64,000 nucleotides of DNA, from NCBI GenBank assembly GCA_904063045.1, contig CAJFCJ010000007.1:2487404-2551403 (forward strand), read 5' to 3'. The notes below the pieces were generated by a model. It had not been told where the DNA came from and made no database searches. It worked only from the letters and a program-made list of their open reading frames with translations. Below, in pieces: positions 40,773 through 53,135 of the stretch (within the stretch, counting starts at the first letter, position 1; the number at the start of each line of letters is the position of its first letter). Both the position numbers and the translations under genes were made by a program. This DNA is from Dimorphilus gyrociliatus. Lineage: Eukaryota; Annelida; Polychaeta; Dinophilidae.

Positions 40773-43700
40773 ATGAATCGTATGAACATGATGGATCAGT
40801 TTCAAGTTGCAGCTGAAGAAGATGATATGTATGGAGGATTCGGAAATCAAGTTGACGAGACTGAAGTAACTTAAGAAATTACTTGTATGATTGTTTCTTT
40901 CACTTTTTATTTCCATAGACTCTTACAAATGACCCAGCCTTTCAACAAGCGGTTAGGACTAGTCACGGTAGACGACCACCTCCGACAGCCGCTCGTTTGA
41001 AGACGGGTGTTAGGGGTAATATTATTCCTCCATCTTCAATGGGAAGACCAGGACCGTCATCCCTTGGAAGGCCAATGACAGGTTCCGTCGATGGAGCTAA
41101 CAGACCTATGACAGCAGTTCGTGGAGCTGGTTATTCATCTCAAGCGCGGGGAGTTGGGTATGATAGTGGGAAGTCTGCTGCTCCAGCACTTGAAGGAAAG
41201 GGTGATGATACTCCCGAAGAAAGAATTAGACAATTAGAAAAAAAAGTAAACGAATTGATAGAGGAAAGCTGCATTGCTTCGGCCAGCGGGGATTATCAAA
41301 CATCCTTAGAAAAGGCAAAAGAAGCTGGTCGTAAAGAAAGATTACTCGTACGGGAAAGGGAAAAGCTGTCAAGCGCCGATCAGATAAATCTTGATTTAAC
41401 ATATAGCGCCCTTTTCAACTTAGCCAATCAGTATACACTGAATGAAATGTACAACGAAGCCCTAAATACTTATCAAATCATAGTAAAGAATAAAATGTTC
41501 AGCATGGCAGGTAAAAAGATTAAACTTACATAAAGATTAATAGTAAGGATCACCTAAATTATTTCACAGGTCGTTTAAAGGTTAATATGGGCAATATTTA
41601 TTTCAAACAAAGGCAATATAGCAAAGCGATCAAATTTTACCGAATGGCACTTGATCAGATTCCCAATACCCACAGGGGAATGAGGTATTAAATTCCTTTG
41701 AATATTCGCCTCAATGCATCAAAATAATAAATTAACTTTTGTTTGTTTTTTTATCACTGATGTAAAAAAAAGAATTAATATGCTTACAGGATCAAAGTGA
41801 TGCATAACATCAGTGTCTCTTTTGTCAAGTTGGGCCAGTATAATGATGCCGTGACTTCTCTAGAAGTAATTATGCAGGAGGAGCCAGACATGAGGACTGG
41901 GCTAAATTTAGTCCTTTGCTATTTTGCTCTAGGAGATAAGGAAAAGATGAAAAAAACTTTTCAAAGGATGCTTACCGTCGATTTAAAAATCGACGACGAT
42001 GAAAAGTATGCACCTCACCCAGATGATGCTCAACATACTCTTATATTAGAAGTGATCAAGAATGATAGTCTTCGACAAATTGAGAGAGAACGCCGCAATA
42101 CAGCTGAACGCTGTATTAAAACTGCCGCCAAACTAATTAGCCCAGCAATTGAACATTCTTTTACAGCTGGCTACGATTGGTGTATGGATCAAGTTAAAAC
42201 GTCGAATTTCATGGAGCTTGCTCACGACTTGGAAATCGATAAGGCTATTGGCTATCTAAAGAAGAAAGACTTTGCACAGGCAAGTATTTCCTTTAAGAAA
42301 TATTTGAAAAGGGACTAATTAATAATTTTTTCAATAAATAAAGGCTGTCGATGCTCTGAAATCATTTGAAAAGAAGGACACAAAGGTTGCTTGCACAGCA
42401 GCTACGAATTTAAGTTTCCTTTATTATGTGGTAAGTGACATATTCACAAATATAATATTTAAAAGTTTCGTATTTACCTTAATCGTAAAGAAATTTGTTT
42501 AATAAGGAAACTATTTTTACTAAAATTTTACAGAGCGGAGAGGTATAAACCCTTAAATTACTAATCATATGATCTTCGCTTCTTATTCCCAAACTTCTAT
42601 TAACAAAGTGAATCTGTTTTATGTAAAATTTCAAAAAAGAAAGACAAAAACACCCCTCTAACTCAAACAGACTTTGCAAACAACTTGCGCACATAAAAAC
42701 AGATTCTCTTTTTTTTGTCTATATTGTGTTGTGAAACACACAGTTTTCCTTGTTTGTTTGCAACCTTTTCAACGAAAAAAAACCAAACAAAACTTCCTTA
42801 TTTTCAATGCCTTTTATTTTGTATTTTCCCTCTCTTTTAATGGGGCAATGACAAACATGTAAGGTTTTAAAAAAATTCCATTGAAATATAATATATATGT
42901 TTGTAAACATGTATACATACATATACATTATATGTTACTATATGTAGAAAAAAGTGTTTTATTTTCGTTTTTAGAGATAATCTTTTGAAGTAATTGTAAT
43001 CCTGACTCTTATTCTCATCATTTCTTTTCGTTTAGGAATCAGATTTAAATCAGGCTGACAAATATGCCGATTTGGCTCTGACGGCCGATAAATACAATCC
43101 TCCAGCTTTGGTAAACAAGGGAAATATTTATTTTAAAAGGAGAGACTACGAAAAAGCCCGTGAATTTTATAAAGAGGCTTTACAGAATGATTCTTCATGT
43201 GTTGAAGCCCTTTATAATGCTGGTACGAGGATTTAGCATTTTATTTTTTTTGTTGACAAATTATGCGACTTATTCGTCCCACTTAGGCCTATGTAACAAG
43301 AAATTAAAACGCTACAGAGATGCCTTAGATTCATTTTACAAGTTACACAGTATTTTAAGGAATAACGGACAAGTTCTATTTCAAATTGCGGATTTGTAAG
43401 TTGAATAAATAGACATTTTAGTTGTGGTATTAAAACATTTTATTCGTTTCTTTCTATTAACTTTATAAGGCTCGATTTAATGGGTGAAAACGCCCAAGCA
43501 CAAGAGATGTTTATGCAACTTTTGGGAGTCGTTCCAACTGATGCCGCAATTTTAGCCAGATTGGGTCAAATGTTTGATGCGGAAAATGACAAAGCCCAAG
43601 CCTTTCAATATAACTATGACGTAAGAAATTTATTAAACTATTTCACTTTCATTAAAATACATTCAATACATGTGGTTTTCCTAAAAACATTTGCAGTCCT

Positions 43701-44797
43701 ACCGTTATAATCCCTCGAATATAAAAATAATTGAATGGCTTGGAGCGTACTACATTGAGAGCCAGTTCTGTGAGAAAGCAATTCAATATTTTGAACGTGG
43801 GGCAATTATCCAGTAGGTTTTATTGAATAAAGTGTCCTCTAAGGAATTCTTATAATGGTCATATATTTCCTTCTTCACACTAATAGACCTAACCAAGTAA
43901 AATGGCAGCTCATGGTTGCTTCGTGTCATCGTCGAAGTGGAAACTACCAACAAGCATTGGATACCTATAAACTGATTCACAAAAGATTCCCAGATAATAT
44001 TGAATGTTTGTATAACGCGATTGGCAAATAGCAAAAATGAAATAACTTGCTTTCTCTTCTTTCTCGAAAGGCTTGAAATTTCTTATTCGAATTAGTTCTG
44101 ATATGGGCTTGAAGGAGAGTGCAGACTATGCAACAAAATTGAAAAAGGCGGAGAAAAATGCAAAACTGAGAGAGGACCGTATCAATTCCGGGAGAAGAAA
44201 GGGTAGTGGAAGAAGTCGACAGTATAACGATAGACAGGATAGTGCTGGAAGTGGTAAATACTATCAATATATATATACTGTATATATATGAAATATATTC
44301 TTGTACATTAAGAAAGTAACCATAAACGTATTTATTACTCGATTAATAATATTTGTTAACATCTGTTTAAATATTCTTTTAATGCATGCTAGTCGGTAGT
44401 CGACTTGGAAGCTCAACAGGTACAAGAAGCACAATTAATCTTTAATCTATATTTATAAATACTGTCCATTTTCAATGATAACTCATCTTCTTTTATAATA
44501 GAGAGAAATGCAACTGGTCGTGCGGGTCATGAGAGGGCTCCTATTACAGAGCCTGATTCTGATTTATTTGCCAACGGCGATAAAAAAGCAATTGGTACGT
44601 AACGGTCGTCGATATTTTTTTATAAGATCTTTTTTTTCGCTCTTTAATCTTTCCCTTTTGATTTTATTACAGATACAAATTACGCGGATCCTCTTGGACC
44701 AGCTGTTGAAAGGCCTAAAACAGCTGCGACTAGACGAAAAGCTGACGAGAATGAATTCGAGGACGAGGAACTCGGTGATGATCTTCTACCAGTTTAG
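40773..44797 (+). CDS. IFT88: Intraflagellar transport protein IFT88 (Polaris)
   Basis: TPR-rich subunit of the IFT-B complex needed for cilium assembly. Fourteen exons: 40773-40865, 40919-41510, 41570-41684, 41790-42279, 42344-42430, 43036-43222, 43287-43395, 43470-43620, 43697-43812, 43887-44005, 44071-44253, 44393-44419, 44502-44594, 44673-44797, for 828 residues. Tell-tale segments: GNIYFKQRQYSKAIKFYRMALDQ, MHNISVSFVKLGQYNDA, TAATNLSFLYYV, FYKEALQNDSSCVEALYN, WLGAYYIESQFCEKAIQYFERG, VKWQLMVASCHRRSGNYQQA and the tail DPLGPAVERPKTA ... ELGDDLLPV. Exon 4 ends with a GC donor (GCACAG/gcaagt); reading through gives a false stop at 42316. Exon 12 is a 27-nt microexon in the variable linker. The 605-nt intron at 42431 shows no further exon. 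Confidence 0.97.
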
Positions 44798-45084
44798 CAT
44801 TACTTAAATGAGAAAATTGCACAAGATATAGATATTTATTTATTTTCAAAATGTATTTGTTCTTTATTGCGAAAATTCCGTCCTTCAAATATCAACGTAA
44901 ACTGAAAAGAAATACAAATCATACTCAATTATTCGTTTCTGCAGTATATATAATTTTCAGCTTATTTTTTTCTTTTCTTTTCAAATGAGAGGCACTCTTC
45001 CTTAAATAATGAATGTTATTTAGAAGAAGTTAACGATTAATCCCGTTAATGAATAATATACGTATAAAGATAAACGAAAACACT

Positions 45085-46779
45085 TTATTCATTAACTCTT
45101 CTTGATCCACATGGTGTCCATGATTTTTTAAAAACATTCTGAATCTCTTCTAAGGATTTACCCTTCGTCTCGGGAACAAAGAGAGAGACGAAGATAATGG
45201 CTATCAAAGCGAACGATGTATACAAATAGAAAGCTCCGTATTTGGTTATTGCATCGGTTAAACTTAGGAATGTCATAGATATTATCAAATTTGATATCCA
45301 ATTAACAGATGTGGCGACGGCGTTCCCTGTGCTACGTGCCCAAAGGGGATATATTTCGGCGTTAATCGTCCAAGGCATAGGACCCATACCCGGGGCAAAA
45401 AAAATTAAATATACTATCATTCCTACTAAAGCAATCCAAGAATATTTAGTAGGACAAAAGTCTTCATTAAATTTGAAAGTATCCCCAATTTTGGATTGGC
45501 AAAGATTGCTCGTAGAATTTTTAATATAAGGTAGACAAGTGGAAAATGTGGAATTGTAGCAGTATCCACAGTTTTCTGCGCTGATACATTTGGTACAGCT
45601 TGTATACATAGAGCAATGAGTATCTGGAATAGGATTGTTAACTGTTGCGGAATGAATAGAAGATAATTGAAACCCAATTCCTAGGAAAGCCAGACTGAAA
45701 GTTACTCCTACAAGACTGCTAATAGTTAATAATCTTCTTCCTATTTTTTCCACAAGGTAAATACCAACCAAAGTAAAAAGGAAGTTGACTGCCGCAGTAA
45801 CAGCAGCCAACCATATTGCCTTTTTTTCGTCTTCAACACCTGACATTTTTATAATGGTTGCACTATAATACATGACTGTATTGATACCAGATAATTGTTG
45901 GAATAATTGCAAACCACAGCCAACAATAAGAGCCTTTCTCACAGTGGAATCCATTAGCATTTGAATTAGTAGAAATCGTCGGCTAGTTCTGACATTTTTA
46001 TCTTCTTCAATATTTGTTTTTATTTCGTGTATCTCATCATCTACATTCGCGTTCCGAATTTGGCGTAGAACAGCTATTGCTTCGTCATCTCGATTTCTTG
46101 CAAATAGCCACCTGGGAGATTCAGGTAGAAAGAAAAATCCAATAAATTGAATGATTGCTGGAATGGCTGCCAATCCAAGCATATATCTCCACCCATTAGG
46201 TTTAACACTACTGAATAGGCCGTCTATTATGCTAGCAGCTAACTGTCCAAAAGTTATAGCGCCGTTATTCAGTGTTACGAGATAACCTCGAAGATTAGAA
46301 GGTGAACATTCGGCAATATACATTGGTACTGTCATTGATGCAAGACCTATACCAATGCCAACAATAATTCGACCAATGAGCAGCATTTCTTTATTAAAAG
46401 ATACGCCAAGTAAAAGAGAACCAAGCGTAAAAACGAAACTAGCAACTAAAATGGTACGTTTTCGCCCAAATTTTTCATTAATTACCCCTCCAATCATTGC
46501 AAAAATTGCTGCTGCACCCACCGTGACTGATATAATTAATTCTTGCCAAACGTGATGTAATTTAAATACATCTGCAAGTAAAATCATTGCTCCTGATACA
46601 ACACCAGTATCATAGCCAAAGAGGAAGCCTCCGATAGTAGAGAAAAAAGCCAATACGTAAACAAATCTAGAATTGTTGGCCCTATATTTTATGCCACTTT
46701 CGGACTGCAAAAGTGGTTCTTCTCCTTCATCCATCATAGAATTGTCGTCTGTCAAATGGGCGTTACTGAGTTCAAGCAT
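45085..46779 (-). CDS. SLC2A13: Proton/myo-inositol cotransporter-like (SLC2A13/HMIT) sugar transporter
   Basis: Major-facilitator importer of the GLUT family, 564 residues in one exon. Twelve TM segments follow an N-terminal acidic dileucine-like leader (DEGEEPLLQSES). Family motifs: GGFLFGYDTGVVSGAM in TM1, NEKFGRKRT in loop 2-3, LPESPRWLF before the central loop, QQLSGINTVMYYSA in TM7, VEKIGRRLL and the final VPETKGKSLEEIQ. A large extracellular loop between TM9 and TM10 carries six or more cysteines (CSMYTSCTKCISAENCGYC), the feature that separates HMIT from other GLUTs. Intronless in a window of intron-rich genes; the codon choice and 5' UTR look ordinary, so retroposition is possible but not shown. 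Confidence 0.92.
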   Translation of the reverse strand: MLELSNAHLTDDNSMMDEGEEPLLQSESGIKYRANNSRFVYVLAFFSTIGGFLFGYDTGVVSGAMILLADVFKLHHVWQELIISVTVGAAAIFAMIGGVINEKFGRKRTILVASFVFTLGSLLLGVSFNKEMLLIGRIIVGIGIGLASMTVPMYIAECSPSNLRGYLVTLNNGAITFGQLAASIIDGLFSSVKPNGWRYMLGLAAIPAIIQFIGFFFLPESPRWLFARNRDDEAIAVLRQIRNANVDDEIHEIKTNIEEDKNVRTSRRFLLIQMLMDSTVRKALIVGCGLQLFQQLSGINTVMYYSATIIKMSGVEDEKKAIWLAAVTAAVNFLFTLVGIYLVEKIGRRLLTISSLVGVTFSLAFLGIGFQLSSIHSATVNNPIPDTHCSMYTSCTKCISAENCGYCYNSTFSTCLPYIKNSTSNLCQSKIGDTFKFNEDFCPTKYSWIALVGMIVYLIFFAPGMGPMPWTINAEIYPLWARSTGNAVATSVNWISNLIISMTFLSLTDAITKYGAFYLYTSFALIAIIFVSLFVPETKGKSLEEIQNVFKKSWTPCGSRRVNE

Positions 46780-49700
46780 AGGCCAATCAAAAAAACCAAT
46801 TAAACATTTTAATCTTTATCAGGAAAACACATATAAACAGGCGTCAGATGGCGCCCTATTCCTACACTACGGAATAGCTGACTATTCTATGTCTAATATC
46901 CGAAGGCGGGTAAATGTGTTCGATAAAAATTGAAAATAAATATATTTAAAAAATATGCCTCATATAATATATGCTATATGTTACGATAGAACGAAGTATA
47001 AACAATCTACAAACGGCTAATTATAGAAGTAATCAGTTCCCTAGTAAGACAATATTATGGAAATTAATTAAAATCTTATAGTTTCGCTCTTTTCTACTCA
47101 ATTTAGAAAACTGTCATTCTTGATTATATTTTTTGCCGTGATTATTCATAATCATGTGACAATAAACTTATATCGCTCTTTGTTTTGTATAACCTCTAAT
47201 ATAATAGGCTGAAAAAGAGGAAATCTATGTAATCGCTTGGTTTATTGTTTTTTTTTGTTTTTGCTTTCTAAACGTTGTTTGTATATATATATATATATAT
47301 TACTGGTAATGTTGTATGGTATATTAATAAAAGATGCTTCAATGATAGATTAGAGATGAAGAAGAATATATAAATTTCTAATTTTATATATTAGTAATAT
47401 ATCGATTGAGAATGTTATATATATTCTTAAAAACTTATTAAAATGTTTAAAAAGATATCGTATAACTTAACTTATACTATGCATATTATTGTTTGTACTG
47501 TTTATTATAATATTGGCTTTTTGTACAACTTACTATGTATGAAATATCAAATTACCTCTATAAATTAAATGAGATACTTTCTGGTTCTTTCTTAATGTGA
47601 AAAACATTAATTAATCAATAGCATCGTTTTATCTCAATCAATTTTACTGTATACGTTAAATTTTATATTGCTATCAATCCACCTTGAGTATTGAAAGAAT
47701 TCTTCACCGTCAGCTAGAGCCTTCTCGTTATTTTATCCTTTCAAAAGCCAACATCTTTTAAAGAGAAAGCGAGATGAAGGAGTTGGAATTCAAAAAAATG
47801 AGGAAATAAAAGTAAAAGATTACATATCAGCCTTCAACATTGATCTAAGTGTAATTATATTATTGGAATGTATTTTTGTATATAATGATAATGTATTAGC
47901 TATCAATAAAGTAATATACTGTACTAGATTCGACTGGCAACAATAAAAAAAGTAAGCTAGGTAAGACTGCGAAAAACGATAGAACTTAACATCAAGCTAT
48001 CGTATTATTTTACAAATAAGAGCGCAATTAGTACACTTTATTCTAATTTTTTATGCTTGAACCAATATTTTATAGGTCTATAAGAGATTTTTATATAAAT
48101 ATATAATTATACAATATTACTTCTTAATATATTTAATGTTTAACAATCATTTAATTTAAATGTATTTGCTTTTTTGAGCGAAAGAAATAGATAAACTGTG
48201 TAGCTAATGGAATAATTTTTCTCCGACCTTTATCGGCTTTGTTCCAACATTAAACAATCGTTTAAAGTATTTTATACTTCATAAGCTCCTTTTCAACACG
48301 CACCATCCAGCTTTTGAGCATCAAATTTTTATTTATTTTCAGCTAATTTTAATAGAGAAATATACGATTGTCTTTCATTAAGGTTAGAAGAATTTTTACT
48401 GGATCCCTTCTTCTTCTATTTTATAAATAGCGTATTCAATTATTTATGTAAGAGTTAAAACTAGATCAATAATTAAAGTATAAAAACTATAGTGTATACG
48501 TATATAAACAATATATTTATAGCACATAATAATATATACATATATGAAATATTGTCAAAATTTTAGGATAAAAACGCTCCAATCTTAATTCATAGCCGAA
48601 CGTGTTTAATGAGTAACGTATTGGTTTTCTAGGGAAAGGATAAAATGTCAAAAAATGTTAGCTTAAATTAAGATGAATTCTCTACTTTTATATTCCTTTT
48701 TTTTTATCTAAAATTATTATTCGTATTATAATTAAAACTTGCCATGCCGAAGCCAGAGCCCCATTCCTAATAAAGTTAGAATATCTTATTTCTCTTATTA
48801 TCAATTTGTTTTGCTTCCCTTACTGCAAAATAACGTCATCGCACCTGCAAAAACAGATTCTCTTTTTTTTTTATAAATGTCACACATAATAAATCTCACA
48901 AAATATAATGTAACTTTTCATTATGTCGCTTACTTCTTAATCTGTATTTATGTTAGTAATACCGAATCATTATAAAGATTAATTTTACAAATTTGTAACT
49001 TAATGAAAGAATTGCCTATTATTCAGAATTTTATAATTTCTGGTATTCTTGACACTTTTATTAATATGAAAGAGGCAAATGAGAAAGAGCATGGAAACAA
49101 AATGACATTTTAACAACTAATTTACATAATTTATACTAAAAAGAGTGTATATACTATACAATATATACGGTATATGCTGTATATTTACCCGACTATACTT
49201 ATTAAAGATCCAAATTTAAAAAAAATACCAAACTATCATTTTTTTCCTTTATTGATGATAATCATTATGGTAAATTATATGGGGTTATTTGTCATCTATA
49301 CACTTGGAAATCCTAGCTAATTGTAGCAAATAAAAATCTCCCAACATTCATTAGGGAAAAATGTTATATATCGCCTAAATTACACAAAAAATTACACTCT
49401 CTGTGACAGAAAATGTAAGAGTTTCTCTTCTGGAAGAACAAGCCTTATAGACGCTCGAACAAATTGTTAAAATACTAACGGGACGTGCCTTAATTAGTTG
49501 GCATTCCCTTAAGTACAGTTTATACATTTTTTTTGTCAGAAACGTACTACAGCTAATCAAATCGTCTTGAGTAAATGCTAATTAAGTACGGCTGCTAATA
49601 GTGAATTTATTTTCTGCTTTTTCTCATTCATTTTCCCTGTTTAGCTAAGAAGGTATAGATAAGAGTATTACTATTTATGAATATCATGTATTTTTCTAGG

Positions 49701-50863
49701 GTCGGGAATAGTTTAAATCGAATCGTAATCACTTATAACAAAGATAAAATGAAGCCAGAGTGATTAAAAGGAGTATGAATGAAAAAAAGATAGGATGGAG
49801 AGTAAATATATCATTCGATAAAGGGTTATGATGTATTCGAATATATATATACTGTATATACAGTGTATTCTTACAGATATTAGAGATCTTATTCAATTAT
49901 ATGATAACGATAATTAATTATTAAGTAATTTTTCCTTGAAGAATCTTTTCTTCAATGATAACCTAAAATCTAATCACCATCAATGACTGATATGTATTAA
50001 GTACTTAATAATACATAAGCATAAGCAGCATATATATGTATGTATACTGCAATTGAGAGATAGATAAAATAGAAAAGAGAAGACGAGAAAGAAATAGATG
50101 GAAACTATAGAATTATTATCAGTAACCAAGTAAAGAGCTTATATTGTATATTTATAAATACACAAAAGGAATTGTCGTGAGGGAAACATCGATAGTTCAT
50201 GGACCTCTCTTCATCTATCCTTAGCTAGAGTCTTAGTTTCAACAATTAATACATTTAATAAATGATTTTTTATCATCCTTAAAATAAAAGAAAGATGCAG
50301 TATACTATATCTTGATGACCTTCGAAAGGTTCTATTATATCTTGTAATTGATTATGACAAGGAGTCTTTCGAAACTGCTAATAATTTTATAAAGAAGAAG
50401 AAGGATAAGATGTTCCCTTTTCTCCTTTGGAAAAATTTATCCAGCCAGAAGATAAAACATTTTTTTTACAGCATTCAATGGAACAGTTGATAAAGATGAC
50501 ATACAATGTTAATAAATTGAGTATTAAGGTAATAATATAAACTATAATCGTTTTTATTGGGAAGGAGGGAGAAGGGAAAAGTGCCGACGTTTTACAATAA
50601 AATGTTATTATAAAAGATATAACAATATATTACTTTTGATTACTGACTTCTTTATATTTTTTATTGCTTTGAATATATCGTCTTTCTCCCTCTTTTTTCT
50701 TATTCATTTCTTTCTTTATCGTATGAATAACGTCATTATACCATCATCACCAATCCAAAGGTCTTTCGAAAACGTGCCATTTAGGAGACGCGTATTTTTT
50801 ATCAAGATAACTATGAATAAAGAAGTAAGAGTCATTTTTCAGCATGAAATATATATATATAAA
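46780..50863. other. 4-kb AT-rich gene-poor block
   Basis: The largest stretch without a supported gene. It begins with the SLC2A13 5' region, including an AGATGGCGC motif at 46846-46854. From about 47000 it is very AT-rich with (TA)n at about 47282-47301, and has TA-CTGTATA elements near 49844 and similar words near 49140. It ends in the 3' UTR of the NCB5OR-like gene. I found no exon chain, tRNA-like or rRNA sequence. Confidence 0.5.
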
Positions 50864-53102
50864 TTAACCAGACCATTTTATTTCTCGATTGAACGAATCG
50901 GGACCACAAGCCATAATGAATACACCTTTTTGGTCGTGGGGTAACCAACCTCTAGCTTCGTTTACAACAGTACCATTTTTACCTGTCCAATTTTCTTCCT
51001 CAGTTAAGACGTAAACAACGTTAAAGCTTAAAGTAAATTTAATAAAAAATTAACAACAATAATACGGTATTTTGATGATATTTAATTATAAAATAAGAAA
51101 AAGAACCTTACTTTTCAACCTCATGATTCATTTGATCTAATTGATATTTCCATATTATATCCCGTTCTCTCTTATTAAAGTACATTAGATTCATAATCCT
51201 GAAGATATTTAAAGCTCAATAATTTAGCTATTAAAGTTAAAAACTAAAATTACAAACGTTTGTTGTTGAAAATTAAAACAATAATGTATTATTGAAGCTA
51301 GCGGAGTAAATCCAGTGCCACCGGCCAACATATAAATCTTCTCTGCATTTTTTATGACTCTAATATCAAATGTTCCTGAGAAATTACTCACTTTTAACCT
51401 TTCACCTATAAAGAAAAAGAGGCTGTTGTAGGATCTATCCAAAAAGAATACGCAACTAATTACCAATATCGGCATTTAGAAAGTTGTTTGTAAAGCTCCT
51501 ATCGAAGTCCGGATACATTTTAATGATTACGTTAAAAACTTGTCCATTTTTCACTCTATCATCGTTGTGTCTAAGAGAATAAGGCACAGGTGTATAGGCT
51601 TTAAAATCTAAATCACTGAAATCTGTTTATTAGAAGAAAAAAATAGGGTATAAAATACTTAAGTAGGATAGAATTAAAGAGAAACTATACCATCTCCATC
51701 CATCCCATAAATATATAAATGTCTCGAGGGAGGAATGCAAAACTTCGATCCGTTTCTTAGGGCTAGCGTGAATAGCTTCGTGTTGTGCGCAACTTCGTCG
51801 ACGTTGATGATTTTACATTTTCGTTTTCGATATTCTTTTAATGTTGTAAGAAAGAAGAAAAGAAGATAAAGCAAGATAGATAGAAAAAGATTACGGAGAA
51901 AACAGAACGAAAAAGGAAAGAAAAGAAGAGATAAAGAGAAAGGATAAGCCTATTAGAGAAAGAAAAAGAATAAGGAAAAAATGCTAGGTTGATGAAATTT
52001 ACAGACAATTTACATATTGAATCTAGCATTGGATTGTAAAATATAGATTAAAATAACTTAAATAAGGCTAAATTATTCACTTACTCCACTCATCACTGTC
52101 GTCTAAGCTCATGCATAAGGGAAGAGGTGGCTCTGTTTTTCTTTTCTTTGTAGTTGTCTCTTTCTTCTTAAATCGTATATCAATTACATCCAACTGCAAA
52201 AATATAATGAAATATAACCATTTAGCTCGCATTTTGTATAATTATTATGGATATATACTTCTTTAAACAACGTTACAAAATATAAACTTATTTTTAATAT
52301 GATACTCCTAAAATGTACATTTCCTATAATATACCGTATTTTTATCCTATATCTGGATCATCATTATTATCTGCCTATCGAACTACCAAGCGCAGCGATT
52401 TACTCAACAGTTGCACTCTAGCTATTGCCTATGCTTCTTTAACGATACGATATAGGGTGAAAGCCATTTATAATCAATAGAAGGCGTAAGTTGTGACAAA
52501 CAAAAAAAAATGTTAGTGCTTTACGGTATACTATCTGTCAGTAAATTAGCCGTTTTTCTATTAGTATGTTACATAAGAGTAACCCATATCTTCAAGTATT
52601 TTCCAAATTAATTAGAGACGTTTCAGGTGATAGAATTTGTTACCAACAGCACCTGAGTTTTTGATCAAAGTAAAAGAACGTATATCTCCGGGGTAACAAA
52701 CGAAATAGGAGAAGTTGTAGTTTAAAATGTAGCAATACTTTGTAAACAATGTATATCGATAGGGTAAATTAAAGGTTCCTCCCATGTCCTGTTTCTCGGT
52801 CAGCCCTTAACAAATATACACCTTTAGCAAAAAATAGAAAGAAATTTAATTTAGCGAGTGAAGCTGCTCTCTCGTGCTATAAGTCTTACGAGTTAGAAAG
52901 CAGATATAATCAAAGGAATATGTAGAGATATTATTAATATTTTATACGAATACAGAAAAATACGACAAACAAAGAGCGTAGATTGCTGAGAGAAAAAGAA
53001 ATATAAAAACATATAATATAGATAATAATATATAGATACACAGGGGATAGAGGGGATAGATAGGTAGATATGTAGAATGATAAAAGATTGTAGTAATTGA
53101 TT

Positions 53103-53135
<33 letters not shown>

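Noticed and set aside
42280-42318. Premature end of IFT88 at 42316
   Set aside because: A GC-AG intron removes this stretch and restores the conserved continuation.
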